From contig NW_022098058.1 in assembly GCF_002288925.2 (NCBI RefSeq), positions 382,021 to 446,020 on the forward strand: a stretch of DNA of 64,000 nt, read 5' to 3'. Below are positions 20,440 to 31,109 of the stretch, one piece after another. The stretch is from Delphinapterus leucas. Taxonomy: Eukaryota; Chordata; Mammalia; Artiodactyla; Monodontidae. The first letter of the stretch is position 1; the number at the start of each line of letters is the position of its first letter. Both the position numbers and the translations under genes were made by a program. The notes beneath the pieces are model-generated. The model ran no database searches. It was not told the origin of the DNA and worked only from the letters and a program-made list of their open reading frames with translations.

Positions 20440-20812
20440 AAATTCTGCCATTGGCAGCAACATGGATGGACTTGGAGAACATTACGCTAAGTGAAATAAG
20501 ACAGTCACACAGACAAGTACGGTATGGTCTCACATGTGGACTCTAAAAAGTACAATAAACTTGTGACTATAACGAAAAAGAAGCAGACTCACAGATATAC
20601 AGAACAAACTAGTAGTTACCAGAACAAAAGTTATTAGTAGTTACCAGCAGTTACCAGTGGGGGCTATATAGGGGTGAGGGAGTGGGAGGTCCAAACTATT
20701 GGGTGTAAGATAGGTTCAAGGATGGGGGGGGATACAACAGGGGGAATATAGACAATATTTTGTAATAACTGTAAATGGAAAGTAACCTTTAAAATTGTAA
20801 AAAAAAAAACCT
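20440..20812 (+). mobile_element. L1 3' end, older subfamily
   Basis: 'cagcaacatggatggacttg' (20456-20475), 'attacgctaagtgaaataag', 'ggtctcacatgtggactct' and the 3' UTR block ending in poly(A) at 20800-20810 form a typical L1M 3' terminus. No intact ORF2 segment remains. Confidence 0.85.
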
Positions 20813-22495
20813 TGGTTCACATTACTCCAATCAAGCACAGACTTTTTTTTTTTTTTTTGGGGGGGGGGGGCGGGGAGGTTGAGTGTTCCATTAAATCCAG
20901 AGGAGGGCAGAAAACTTATCAGGAAAGACTCTCTCTCTTTATGGAGACTCAAAAGGTGTTAGAACTTAGGACAGTCCTTGATACCACAGGATAGTCATCT
21001 TGCAATCACATGAGAAAGGCCTGTCTGTGACATTTGAGAATTAGGCTATATACAAAGATAAACAACAAGTTAGGAAATGAGAAAGAGAGACAGACAGGGA
21101 GATGGAGAGTGGGAGAGAGGATGACTGACATTAAATGAAACTCTGGTTCCAACTATGCATGAAATTAATTACGCCCATGGACTCCTTGGTACCTCAACTA
21201 ATGAATTACCTTTTATGGTTAAGCTGGGTAAAGATGACTTTCTATCTCTATCATTTGAAAGGAGTTTAACTAAAACAGATCTTCAGGATGACTGTCTACA
21301 CTCACCCAAAGAAAACTGTTCCCTTATAATCACGAAACCATTACAGCGACTGTGTATCATTTAATCTGGCTCAAATCAACAAATGTTTGTTGAGGGGTAA
21401 CCATACACTCTGATTTTCCCTGTATAGTCTTTGTCTAATCTGGCTTTCTGAAATTTATAATGGACAAAGGTGTCTCAGTTTGGATAATAAATTATATGGC
21501 CACACAATTTAATTAGCACTTGTTATATACAAAACAAACTTCTGGGTCCTCTGATGGTATACTGAAAAGATGAGGTCTTCTCTAACCTTATATGTCTTTT
21601 CTAGACAGATAGACAGGTAAGCTTAAGCAATGACATAGTGAGGCATGAATGCAGTTCTTTGGAACTGAATTGAAGGGGAAAAGAAAAAAATCCCAGGGCT
21701 CGACTGATGACAATTTTGTCTCCCAATGTAGATGTTCACGCATGTTGTGTGTCACCCTCCTGCAAGCACGCACACACGCATCTCAATTTTAATGCTCTCC
21801 TGAGCAAAAGGAAGGACGATAGAAGTATACAAACATCAACATGAAACCATGAAAATTATGACCAACAAAAACAGTCAACACAAGCTGTGCGACAGTTCTC
21901 ATTTTTGGTTTGCATGCTGGAAGCTTTCATTTCAACCAGAATGGAGCTGGGTTGGAGATTAAAACCAGAGAGTTACTTTAATACAGCAGAGAAAATTCAT
22001 CTTCACACCGTAAAATCATTCAGCCGGAAGGTAAATTTGGGACTAGTAAGTCTCCTGAAATTATACAAATATATTTTTTCTCAGGTTATAATTCCCTTGC
22101 TTTCCAACATTCTGGCTTTTGCCACACCTCTGTCGTATCCATATTAAGTTCACGTTTCTTTTCAAAACACTGACTACTGTTTTAAGTCCGTGATCCTACA
22201 GCTTTCTAATTTACCATTTCTCAGCTTGCAAGAAAAGAAAATCAACTTAGGCAAGTAACTCAAGAAACAGATGAACAAAGTAAGCTACTGCTCAAATTTA
22301 TACACTTATTGCAGGAAGGAACACGCGTGAACACTGAAAAAAAATTTGTTCTCAACACTGAATGTGTCTATTATCCTGGCCCACCTATTCCAGGGGAGCA
22401 GGATGAAACGCCATGTGGAAATGAACATTTTTACAGAACTTCAGAGTTAAAGAGCGTTTCCTCACTTCCATTATTTGATTCATTTCTCTTGCAGG
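20813..22495. other. Unassigned sequence with T16/G12 homopolymer
   Basis: No gene is recognised in this 1.7 kb. A run of 16 T (20843-20858) is followed at once by 12 G (20859-20870). The frames here (for example 21155-21364, 21887-22147) have no recognisable domains. Confidence 0.45.
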
Positions 22496-22504
22496 GTTGG
22501 GATT

Positions 22505-22640
22505 TTTTTTTTTTCCAGATGGGGAAACAGAGGCTCAGAAAAATGAAAGAACTTGACCTAAGTTACAAGCTACAAAGTGATGGAGTTCGGACTCAGATCC
22601 AAGCCCACTGAGCCTATATTCCATGATCCTTCCATCACAC
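22505..22640 (-). mobile_element. MIR SINE, minus strand
   Basis: 'gatggggaaacagaggctca' (22519-22538), then 'gaaagaacttgacctaagtt' and 'tccaagcccactgagcctat', follow the antisense MIR core and head. Confidence 0.75.
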
Positions 22641-22793
22641 CTATTTACATCTGAGCCTTAATTTTGAGACAGCAGGTGGTGTCACCCCCGGGTGAATTTC
22701 AGAAGTCAAGATGGATAGGAATGGGGGAAAGGAGGTTGAAAAGATAAAACATCTGTAGCTACCACCCACCTGTATAAACTAGGACAAATCCTA

Positions 22794-22873
22794 TTGGGTT
22801 GGCCAAAAAGTTCGTTTGGGTTTCTCCGTAACATCTTACTGAAAAACGCAAACGAATTTTCTGGCCAACCCAA
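22794..22873. mobile_element. 80-bp mariner-type MITE flanked by TA
   Basis: The element begins 'ttgggttggccaaaaagttc' and ends in the near-reverse complement 'ggccaacccaa'. The terminal inverted repeats cover about 25 bases per side, so the whole element folds into a hairpin. TA dinucleotides flank both ends (22792-22793 and 22874-22875), the target of Tc1/mariner transposases. It has no coding capacity. It is similar to mariner-derived MITEs known in cetartiodactyls. Confidence 0.9.
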
Positions 22874-22875
22874 TA

Positions 22876-23300
22876 TTTTGATTCCTATTCCTTCCCTTCC
22901 CCACCTACATCCTCTCCCCCAGATCAGTTATCAGGTTTACATGCATTCTTCCTACACCCATATGTGTCTACATATAAAACTGCTTAAGTCAATATATACC
23001 AGTCCTCGTCTCATTTTGATGCAGTTATGAGCTGACTCTGCATGAAAATGCAATACTCTAGTAGAACAATTCATATCCAGCCTGCATTTAGCAGGTAGTT
23101 TTGCTGCAACAATTAGAGGAAACAGACACCTTACATCTGAGGCTGACACGGTGCTCACTCTGCTCCATACCTTGTGTCCCCCAAGACGAGACACCGCACT
23201 GGGCCCTGCACAGCCCATGAGCATTCCCTTCTCTGCTTTGTGGGTGAGCCTATACAGGGCAGGAGGACTTTGCCTCATGAAGGCTAATGCATTAGTAGTC
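22876..23300. other. Unassigned sequence
   Basis: No gene or named repeat is recognised. The minus-strand frame 22952-23458 (168 aa) starts inside the L1 on the right and reads antisense into this spacer, so it is not supported as coding. Confidence 0.4.
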
Positions 23301-23310
23301 AAGAAATCCC

Positions 23311-24106
23311 AAAAGGGAACCCTGCTGCACTGCTGGTGGGAATGTAAATTGATACAGCCACTACAGAGAACAGTATGGAGGTTCCTTAAAAAACTAAAAA
23401 TAGAGCTACCGTACGACCCAGCAATCCCACTACTGGGCATATCCCCTGAGAAAACCATAATTCAAAAAGAATCGTGTACCACAATGTTCATTGCAGCACT
23501 ATTTACAATAGCCAGGACATGGAAGCAACCTAAGTGTCCATCGACAGATGAATGGATAAAGAAGATGTGGCACATATATACAATGGAATATTACTCAGCC
23601 ATAAAAAGAAACAAAACTGAGTTATCTGTAATGAGGTGGATGGACCTAGAGTCTGTCATACAGAGTGAAGTAAGTCAGAAAGAGAAAAATAAATACCGTA
23701 TGCTAACACATATATATGGAATCTAAAAAAACAAAAAAGGTTCTCAAGAACCTAGGGGCAGGACAGGAATAAAATGCAGACATAGAGAATGGACTTGAGG
23801 ACACAGGGAGGGGGAAGGGTAAGCTGGGACGAACTGAGAGAGTGGCATGGACATATATACACTACCATATGTAAAACGGATAGCTAGTGGGAAGCAGCCG
23901 CACAGCACAGGGAGATCAGCTCGGTGCTTTGTGACCACCTAGAGGGGTGGGATAGGGAGGGTGGGAGGGAGATGCAAGAGGGAGGGGATATGGGGACATA
24001 TGTATATGTAGAGCTGATTCACTTTGTTACACAGCAGAAACTAACACACCATTGTAAAGCAATTATACTCCAATAAAGATGTAAAAATAAATAAATACAT
24101 AAATAA
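23311..24106 (+). mobile_element. 5'-truncated L1 with 10-bp target-site duplication
   Basis: This L1 insertion of about 0.8 kb contains the last about 415 bases of ORF2 and the whole 3' UTR, ending in an AATA-rich tail. It is the same subfamily as the copy at 18424-19165 and in the same orientation. The 10-bp duplication aagaaatccc lies at 23301-23310 and 24107-24116. The 3' end 'cactttgttacacagcagaa' (24020-24039) is present once only, unlike the other copy. Confidence 0.95.
23312..23726 (+). pseudogene. L1 ORF2p C-terminal remnant, frame intact
   Basis: From 23312 to the stop at 23724-23726 the frame is uninterrupted. It encodes the ORF2p C-terminal domain: [62 protein letters not shown] and the terminal MLTHIYGI. 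The HCWWEC stretch is the end of the family's cysteine/histidine motif. Endonuclease and reverse-transcriptase domains are missing, so this is a dead 5'-truncated copy. The absence of stops suggests a fairly young insertion. By chance it is in frame with about 53 upstream codons from flanking DNA (open from 23151). Confidence 0.93.
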
Positions 24107-24116
24107 AAGAAATCCC

Positions 24117-25120
24117 TCCACAAAACTGGTCAAGAAGTAATGAGTGTGGAAGGCCAATCATAACACCATAGGGAAACATCACATTTGATAATACAATTAG
24201 ATTCAATATAAAGAACTGAACGTGAAAATAAAAACCAAGACCTGTGTCTGCATACTTTTGTCTCCATCTTCAAGGGTGAGACATAGGCCAATAAGTGAGC
24301 AAAGAGAGGCCCCGCCCAGGGGAAATGGGTCACATAAACTCTCACCCGCGCCCGACACTGGGACGAAGAGGCAGCCACCATACACGTAATTAAAAGTAAA
24401 TCAGCTAAAGTGTTAATTAACTCGTTAAAGGTTAATTGTAGACTAGAGCCTCCATCTGCGACACCTAGGGGCCCCAAACACAAGGGGAATCCACAATTTC
24501 TCACAAGCTATTTCTCACAGCCCTCCACTGGGGGCTCACAAGAAATACTGGGGATAGAAAAGGATCCCAGAGACACTCCCACTTGGTAGAGAATCCCAAA
24601 GCAGGGGACGATCAGTGACCGCTGGCAGAAAGGGACAAAGCTCTGCCCACTCCCCCAGACCCTCTTTCCTACAAAGCAGAAGTCTGAAGCTGCTGGGGGT
24701 GAGGCAACAAACTCTGTCACTGCTAGGCCTCACACAAAGAACCAGTGCAACTGGGGTACGGGTAGAGGAAACCCCACCTCTAGGGAAGGGCTGAAAACTG
24801 TCCTGGACCAAAAAGCCTAGAGCAAGGGGAGGTCTGCTGTGATTGAACATGAGGCAAGAAACTCTCACCTCTAAGTCCAGCGAGAGATCCAAGTCAGAGC
24901 TCTGTTCTCATGGAAAGAAAGGAGGAATGTGAAGAAAGCATCATTCCTGTGACCCAGTGCTTGGGGCCTATGGAAATCTGAGGCTGGGCCAGGACAACAG
25001 AGGACCCTCCTTACCCCACCGGCCTTGAGGCTAAAGCTCAGTATGCAGCAACAGCGGTCTGACCCTGGAGGAGGGGCAGAGTCTGGGGACGCCGTCTCTG
25101 CTACCAGTGTGTGGGAACAG
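24117..25120. other. Unassigned, moderately GC-rich sequence
   Basis: No exon is recognised. Minus-strand open frames of 124, 118 and 112 codons at 24130-24504, 24536-24892 and 24871-25209 carry no known domains and are in different frames. The 24440-25120 part has the look of an old transposon interior, but I cannot assign it. Confidence 0.4.
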
Positions 25121-25216
25121 GCAAGAGCTGAGGATGGACATATAAAATCCATATCCACGGGTCCATACTGGTAGAAACCCATGGGTAAATACACAAAGAA
25201 CTGATACATGGGGGAG

Positions 25217-25361
25217 GGGGAGGGATAAATTAGGAGGATGGGGTTAACATATACACACTACTATATATAAAATAAATAACCAACAAGGACCTGCTGTATA
25301 GCACAGGGAACTCTACTCAATATTCTGTAATAGCCTACAAGGGAAAAGAATCTGAAAAGGA

Positions 25362-25412
<51 letters not shown>

Positions 25413-25532
25413 ATATAAAAAGAATAGATATACATATACATGTATAACTGAATCACTATGCTGTATACCTGAAACTAAATGATATTGTAAATCAACTATA
25501 CTTCAGTTCATAATAATAAAATAATAATAATA
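25217..25532 (+). mobile_element. L1 3' UTR nested inside the older element, with 13-bp duplication
   Basis: A short, 5'-truncated L1 3' UTR includes 'aaggacctgctgtatagcac' (25286-25305) and 'tgtataactgaatcactatg' (25441-25460). It has a (CA)n array and an AATA-rich tail. The 13-bp sequence atacatgggggag is present on both sides (25204-25216 and 25533-25545), which proves insertion into the older repeat. Confidence 0.93.
25364..25408. repeat. (CA)n microsatellite
   Basis: About 22 uninterrupted AC dinucleotides lie within the nested L1 3' UTR, followed by GTATATATA. It is likely polymorphic. Confidence 0.97.
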
Positions 25533-26325
25533 ATACATGGGGGAGAAGAAAGAAGTCCCAGTGCAGAATTCTAAACCCATTATGTGGATACTTGAGCCTC
25601 AAAGGGTGGAGCATCATTCCCCACTCCTTAACTGTGGGCTGCACATGGGAAGTACAGAACGTAAACGGGGAAAAAGAAGTAGCCTACAGTGTTGAAACCT
25701 GGCAAGCACTGCCTCAGCCATGACCAAGGTCAAAGCAGCCACGATAAGTCATATTAACAGCAGGTACCCTTGGTGGGACATGATATGATGAGAATGACAC
25801 TTTACTTCTGTGCTGTTCCTCCCAAGAATCCACCACTCCAGCCTAATCACGAGAAAAAAAAAAATCAGAGAACTCTCATGTGGGACATTTGACAAACTAA
25901 CTGACCAATATCTCCCAAAACTGTCAATGTCATGAAAATCGGGAAAAGTTTGAGCCACTGTCACAACCCACAGGAACCCAGAGACATGTCAACCAAACAT
26001 AATGTGGTTCTGGACAGGATCCCAGGAAGGAAATTAGTCCAGAATCATAATGTAATTAATATTGGTCCATTGATTTTAATAAATGTACCACAGAGATGTA
26101 ATAATGATAGTAAAACTTTTTGGATTCTTTATATTCTACATTTTACAGGTAACTTTATATGCAAATAATAACACTGTTTCAATATTGTACCAAAATGTAC
26201 CCTACTAATGTGAGATACTAATAAATGAGGCAGGGTATAAAGTATATGGGAACGATCTGTACCACCTTTGCATTTTGGCTGTTTACCTAAAATTGTTCTA
26301 AAACTAAAAGTTTATTAAAAAGTAA

Positions 26326-27195
26326 GGTCAACATAAAGGATCAGTCAGACTAACAAATAAACAGACATTTTTACTGCCAGCAAACAGGTGCTCTAAGAAA
26401 TGGCAAAGGTCCTCTTTGGGCAGAAGTAATATGGTCCCAGACAGAAACCTGCATTTACAGAAAGAAGAAAAGAGATCTGGATATGATCCAAATTAAGGTA
26501 ATTAAGCGTAATTGTTTTTCTTACCTCTAATGGCTCTTAAAAAAAATTCACTGTCTAGAGCCAATTTCATGACATTGCTCTGCAGTGTTTATAACAAAGA
26601 AAACTATAGTGGCAGGAACACTAAAGATGGGAGGGAGGAGTTTAAGACTCTTGCACTTCAGGTCCCGTAAGTCTACCTGAAAGTAGACTGTGACAAGTTT
26701 AAAGAGTAATGCAAAAGATTAAATTGCAGAATTACAGTTGCCACCGCAAAGTCGACTCATGGCTCAAGGAGTAAGTCATGAAATAATTCAGAAAAGCATT
26801 TGAGGAAAAGACCAAGAAAGAAAGGAAAAGAAGAAGGCAACAGTCACATTATTTGTCTGGTGAGGTTGTTTTTTATTTTCTTCCTGGTTTTTATAACTAG
26901 AGAGATAATAATGTTTAGAAGCAACAACCCCCAAAAGACTCATGATACAATGATTTTTACCCATAAAGCTTTAGGACTATGACTTTGCTTAAGGCCTTTT
27001 TGCCTCTGCCTTGCTTGGGGCAGCAGGAATTAAAGGTGTTAAGCTGAGGTACGCACCTTTACAAGACTTCATAACTCTGGACCCTCTTGAGAACGTAGGG
27101 AAAGATCAGGGAGGTGATTATTCAGGAGAGGAGTGAAAAGAACATAAGCCGACCAGGCCTGGTTTCGGCTCTTAACCTCTTCAGGGTGCTGGACT
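26326..27195. other. Unassigned sequence
   Basis: No gene, RNA or named repeat is recognised. A lysine-rich 60-codon frame at 26800-26982 reflects an A/G-rich stretch. Confidence 0.4.
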
Positions 27196-27199
27196 TGAC

Positions 27200-27305
27200 A
27201 GAACCCTTAATTGCTCATTATATCCTGAGGCTAATACTCTCTACTTTACAGGAAAGTTATAAGGATGAAATGACTGCACACAGTAGGTTATCAACAAACA
27301 AACGT
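27200..27305 (+). mobile_element. MIR-like 3' fragment, weak
   Basis: 'gttataaggatgaaatgact' (27256-27275) followed by 'acagtaggttatcaacaaac' resembles the MIR 3' end ('gaggattaaatgag...catagtaggtgctcaataa'). Confidence 0.4.
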
Positions 27306-29855
27306 TAGCTGCCTCCGCTAAGAGAAAGCGCAGATGCAGTATATTTTACTCAAAACTAGGGATGAGATGGAAAACATGTAATAGACAAGCCAGTACAGGC
27401 ACTGTCCAATCACATAGATATCACAGCCCATCCAAACAGATTCCACCGTGAAAAACTGCACCAGGACTTTGCCAGGTCAGACTGTCTGATTCTCAGCTGT
27501 GCTTGAAACTACGAGTGACTGATTCCTAATGCTGACCCAACCATCCTGTCCTCATTACTGTGGACTACTTCAAACAGAAGAGTTTGCTCTTTTTTATTTG
27601 TTTCTGTGACAAGAAAAGCAAACACCGTTAAAGAACCTATCTCTGTATAAAGGCTGGATTTTAAGTGTTTGGCAATAAGCGAAGTGTGGCGTCATGTTAT
27701 GCTCTGCAGATACTTGTTATTTCTCTTCTAACTGGAAGCCCAGGGTAGGATGTGGGCCTATTTCTAAATTTTATTGTTAGTCTTCTCTTGTGCTAAGTTC
27801 CTCCTCTCCCTCTTTCCCCTCTCCTCCCTCCCCCTCCTCCTTGTCATCTGTATTTTTCCTCCTTTTTTAAAAAATCTCTTCAAGACGTTAAAGCTTTGAC
27901 TTCTACGGTAGGTATACATCCACCAGCCATTTAGTCTAATTTTTGTCTGTTTAATTTTTTTTCTTTGCCTGATTTTATTTGTCCAGTTCACAATTACTGA
28001 AAATCAACAAGATACAAAGTGCCAAACCACAAGAGGACACCTGTAAATACACATACGGAGTCTTGGAAGAATTTCCGGTAGTGGAGACGGATTGCATAAG
28101 CCACTAGAATGGTCACCAGCCAAAGCGAGACACTGACATATTAATGTCTTGGCCCGTATGAGAGGGGTGGCAACATGGCTGTGAAAAGGGAAGCGTGAGT
28201 GAGAAGTCAAGAGAACTAAGCAAAAGAAATGCAAAGTCCAGGAGGAGGAGAGCAGAAGAGAGCTCTCTCCTAAGAGGCCACCCTGAGTTCATGGACCACA
28301 ATCCGGGGTCTGAGCCTCAGCCCGGCCAAAGTGGCAGAGTTCCCCGACATGGGAAAGCTGACTTGTGCCGATCGAATGGAAGGGATGGAGCACGTGGCCC
28401 ACAGGCCACCTTGGTTTCCAGTGGGGGTCACCATGTTCTAATGCCTAGAAATCTCAGTCCCCCATCTGGGGCCCCTCCTTCCCAATTCAGAAGACCGAGA
28501 CATCGAAAGGTGGCTATGTCACAGACTGAAAGTCACATTTCCGATGCCAAGTGCCCACAGAACTTGGCAACTGCAATTCTACATGCGTGGGATAGCGTGC
28601 CCCATGCTCAACAATGAGGAAAAGCCACCGTGGTCCCAGCAATCAAGAAAGTACCTTGTCCCCATTACAACGAGACTCAGTAAAGACAGAAAACAGAAAT
28701 ACGTTGTTTTCCTTGAAAATACACATATATTTTCTTTGCCTTCAGCCACCTTAGTTTCTTGCTTCCTCCAACACCTGAGATGCTTAGTAATGCTCAAAAT
28801 ACCTGAATTTCTCCGCCGCCGGAGGACTCCTCAGGAGCTGGTTTAATCTTCATCCCACCCACTCATCCACGAGCACCTGGAGGGATATTTCTCTTTACAT
28901 GAATGGACTGGCCGATGTATAAGGGCCTGCCGTTTTAAATGACTTCTGTAGAAACCGTAACTCTGGGCTATACAAAGAAATCTGCTGATCTCATCAGGGT
29001 CATGGAAAAGAAATCCTTACATCACTTCATCAGCACAGCACCAGCCTGCAGCCTGCCCTTCTGGCTGCACTCGGAAGATTTCATGATGAACCACTGACAG
29101 ATATACATCAAATATGAAATAAGGCCAATCTTAGGCTGGATCCTGGCCTCTGAAGGCACTAAAACCTGGACTCTATTTCTGCTGAGAGCGTATTCCCCAA
29201 AAGATAAAGATCCCTTTGGTTCAATCATTAATGTCTCCTTTAGGAGTTTGGTTTTGTTACGCTTGCTTTCGGCAACACCATAAATGGAAAATGGGGACTC
29301 ATATGGTCTAGAATGGAGGTAATCGGTCCAGTTTCCTCAGCAGTGGAGCCATAGACAGAGACATTGAGGGGTATGATTCAAGCAAAAAAGGGTGGACATT
29401 TTTAAGAAAACTTTCATTAAGGCCATGGTAAAAACTCATGGATCATCCCCGACCTGCAGTAAGCATTGATTTTTGCCACTGGAAGGTGCTGGACACACAC
29501 TGCCAACATCTAGCTCTTGGCTTTCTAGACCAGCTCTGTTCTAACCGTGCCCTTCTTACGATATTTTTCCACCTGGATATAATTGCTTCTATTTCCACTT
29601 ACTGTTTTACAGTCATTGTTTTGTCCTGTCCCCTGAGAAATGCAGGCTACCTTGACTGGATTTCTGCAAACTTCCTAATCACCTGTGTATCACTCTTTGG
29701 TCTACTCCCTCAGATGAATAATTTCATCCACTCTGCACGTATTTTAGGTTGACTCTGAGAAGGCAGCTGCTCTACTGACCTCAGGAATATGCATATGGAG
29801 TCGTTTCAACGCAATCCAATTACTGTGGGTTACTGTGCAAACAACTTCATCTGTC
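27306..29855. other. Unassigned, mostly single-copy sequence
   Basis: Nothing here is recognised as a gene. A polypyrimidine tract lies at about 27797-27842 (CCTCTCCCTCTTT-type). The largest frame not explained by a repeat in this part is 28195-28617 plus (140 codons), described separately. Opposing frames at 28544-28846 and 28579-28797 mirror each other. Confidence 0.4.
28195..28617 (+). other. Unexplained 140-codon open frame, not supported as a gene
   Basis: The frame starts MSEKSRELSKRNAKSRRRRA and is basic at its N terminus and rich in R, S, P and H. I see no domain, signal peptide or membrane segment. No CpG island or conserved upstream promoter is visible, and no flanking splice pattern marks it as an exon. 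It is not covered by a repeat I recognise, which is the only reason to list it. At 140 codons it is within the range expected by chance in a 64-kb mammalian window. Confidence 0.15.
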
Positions 29856-29859
29856 TCAC

Positions 29860-29945
29860 TTTGGTTTCCTCATCAGTACAATAAGAGGACTAAACTCAAT
29901 GACCTGAGAGTCCTCCCATCCCGTCCTCCTGTGACTACATGTAAT
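29860..29945 (+). mobile_element. MIR-like fragment (MIR3 type)
   Basis: 'ttggtttcctcatcagtaca' (29861-29880), then 'ataagaggactaaactcaat' and 'gacctgagagtcctccca', follow the MIR3-like consensus 'cagtttcctcatctgtaaaatgaggg..tggactagatgacctctgagg'. Confidence 0.55.
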
Positions 29946-31105
29946 CCTTCTCCTCTCTCCATTATAAGCACTAAGCATAGACAGATGGAGTAGGTAACCG
30001 TGATACGATGACCATGTATTACTCAGGTAAAAGTTCCATATGTGCATTAAAAAACAAGGCAAACATTAAAATATCCATAGCCCAAAGAAACAGAATTCCT
30101 TCTACAAACGTACGAAATCACCGCCTTACCACAAATCCAATTTCAGGCAAGGCGCGAGAATGTCAAAGATGTATTCAGCATGTTCCCTTTAAATACTGCT
30201 GTTAAAACTGTTTATACCCTTGAGCATCATTTTTATTGCTCTAGGAGCCAGTGTTTTCCTGAGGGAACACATCTCTGAAACCTTGTCAAGCGGAAAGAAA
30301 GGTCCAATTTACAAAAACCTGATTTACAAACAACTCTGAGATATATATTGCATGCAACCACTTTCTGAATTATGCTCTTGGTCGTCCCCTGGTGGCCAAC
30401 TGGAGCCAATGCAAGCTTTATGAGAACACAAGTCCCACCCCCAGCTCTGCTGCTCCCCTCTTGGCACAAAACTGCAGCCCCAGCCCATCTTAAGACCTGA
30501 TATCATCACAGATTGCATCTGAAGCTAAATTAGATATCATTCACCTCCACTTACTGATTTTGAACCATGGGACTAATGGCAAAACTCTCGAGAAGATCAC
30601 AGAACCGGTCACAGGCTGAGCGGGAACCATTTGGGAGACAAATGATCTGACAACCAAAGGTCCCACGAAGCTTTTTAAGGGCTCCCAGGTCTCAGCACTC
30701 CAAGAAGGCTGTGCTTCCTTGCTTTCTTCTTCTATTGTGAAAACATACAAAACAGCAAAACTGCAAGAATTGTATACCCTCATGGAGCTCATTTGGTTTA
30801 AATGCAGAGTGCTATGGTCCTTGTCATTTATTATCCAGAACTAAAACTCCTTCGAGTGTTTTGAAAGAAGGAAATGAAACAGCAGAATGAGGATGCGTAA
30901 GTCCATTTAATCACTGTTTACAAGTCTCAGCGGGACAGCGTGCCAAGTGCTTCTTTGGCCACCAGCCCGTGTTCCAGACACGGAGCCACAGCTTCATCGC
31001 TGCCAGGGATGCTGAACAGTCCTGCCAGGTTTTCAGCAAGTCAATCCGTCAACCTAGAACTGAGAGTGCACCGAACACTACAGTCACTGCGAATGCAAAG
31101 GAAGG
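29946..31105. other. Unassigned sequence
   Basis: No gene is recognised. The segment contains a CTCF-like motif at 30381-30399, described separately. Minus-strand frames 30233-30469, 30324-30518 and 30541-30792 lack known domains. Confidence 0.4.
30381..30399 (-). promoter_or_regulatory. Candidate CTCF-binding motif
   Basis: The sequence gtcgtcccctggtggccaa matches the reverse complement of the long CTCF consensus across its core (CCCCTGGTGGCCA). No other sequence evidence for an insulator is available, and single-motif matches have a substantial false-positive rate. Confidence 0.35.
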
Positions 31106-31109
31106 ATGA

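Larger units (their letters stand above)
25125..26325 (+). mobile_element. Old L1 (L1M-type) 3' UTR, interrupted by a younger L1
   Basis: The element can be followed by comparison with a second copy at 35780-36615. Shared blocks in order are 'aaaatccatatccacgggtc' / 'aataaatatccatgagtcca', 'gtgcagaattctaaa', 'acagtgttgaaacctg', 'cagtctaatcatgagaaa'-like sequence, 'actgaccaatat', 'aactgtcaatgtcatgaaa' and 'ttggtccatt'. Here it is split by an insertion at 25217-25532. The L1M label is from memory of human consensus; the relation of the two copies is seen directly. Confidence 0.7.

Noticed and set aside
22952..23458. 168-codon minus-strand frame
   Set aside because: About 150 bases of it are antisense to an L1 ORF2 remnant, and the rest shows no domain or splice context.
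28004..28301. Promoter or exon on the minus strand opposite the 140-codon frame
   Set aside because: The overlapping frames lack motifs, and no splice-site pair or CpG cluster stands out.
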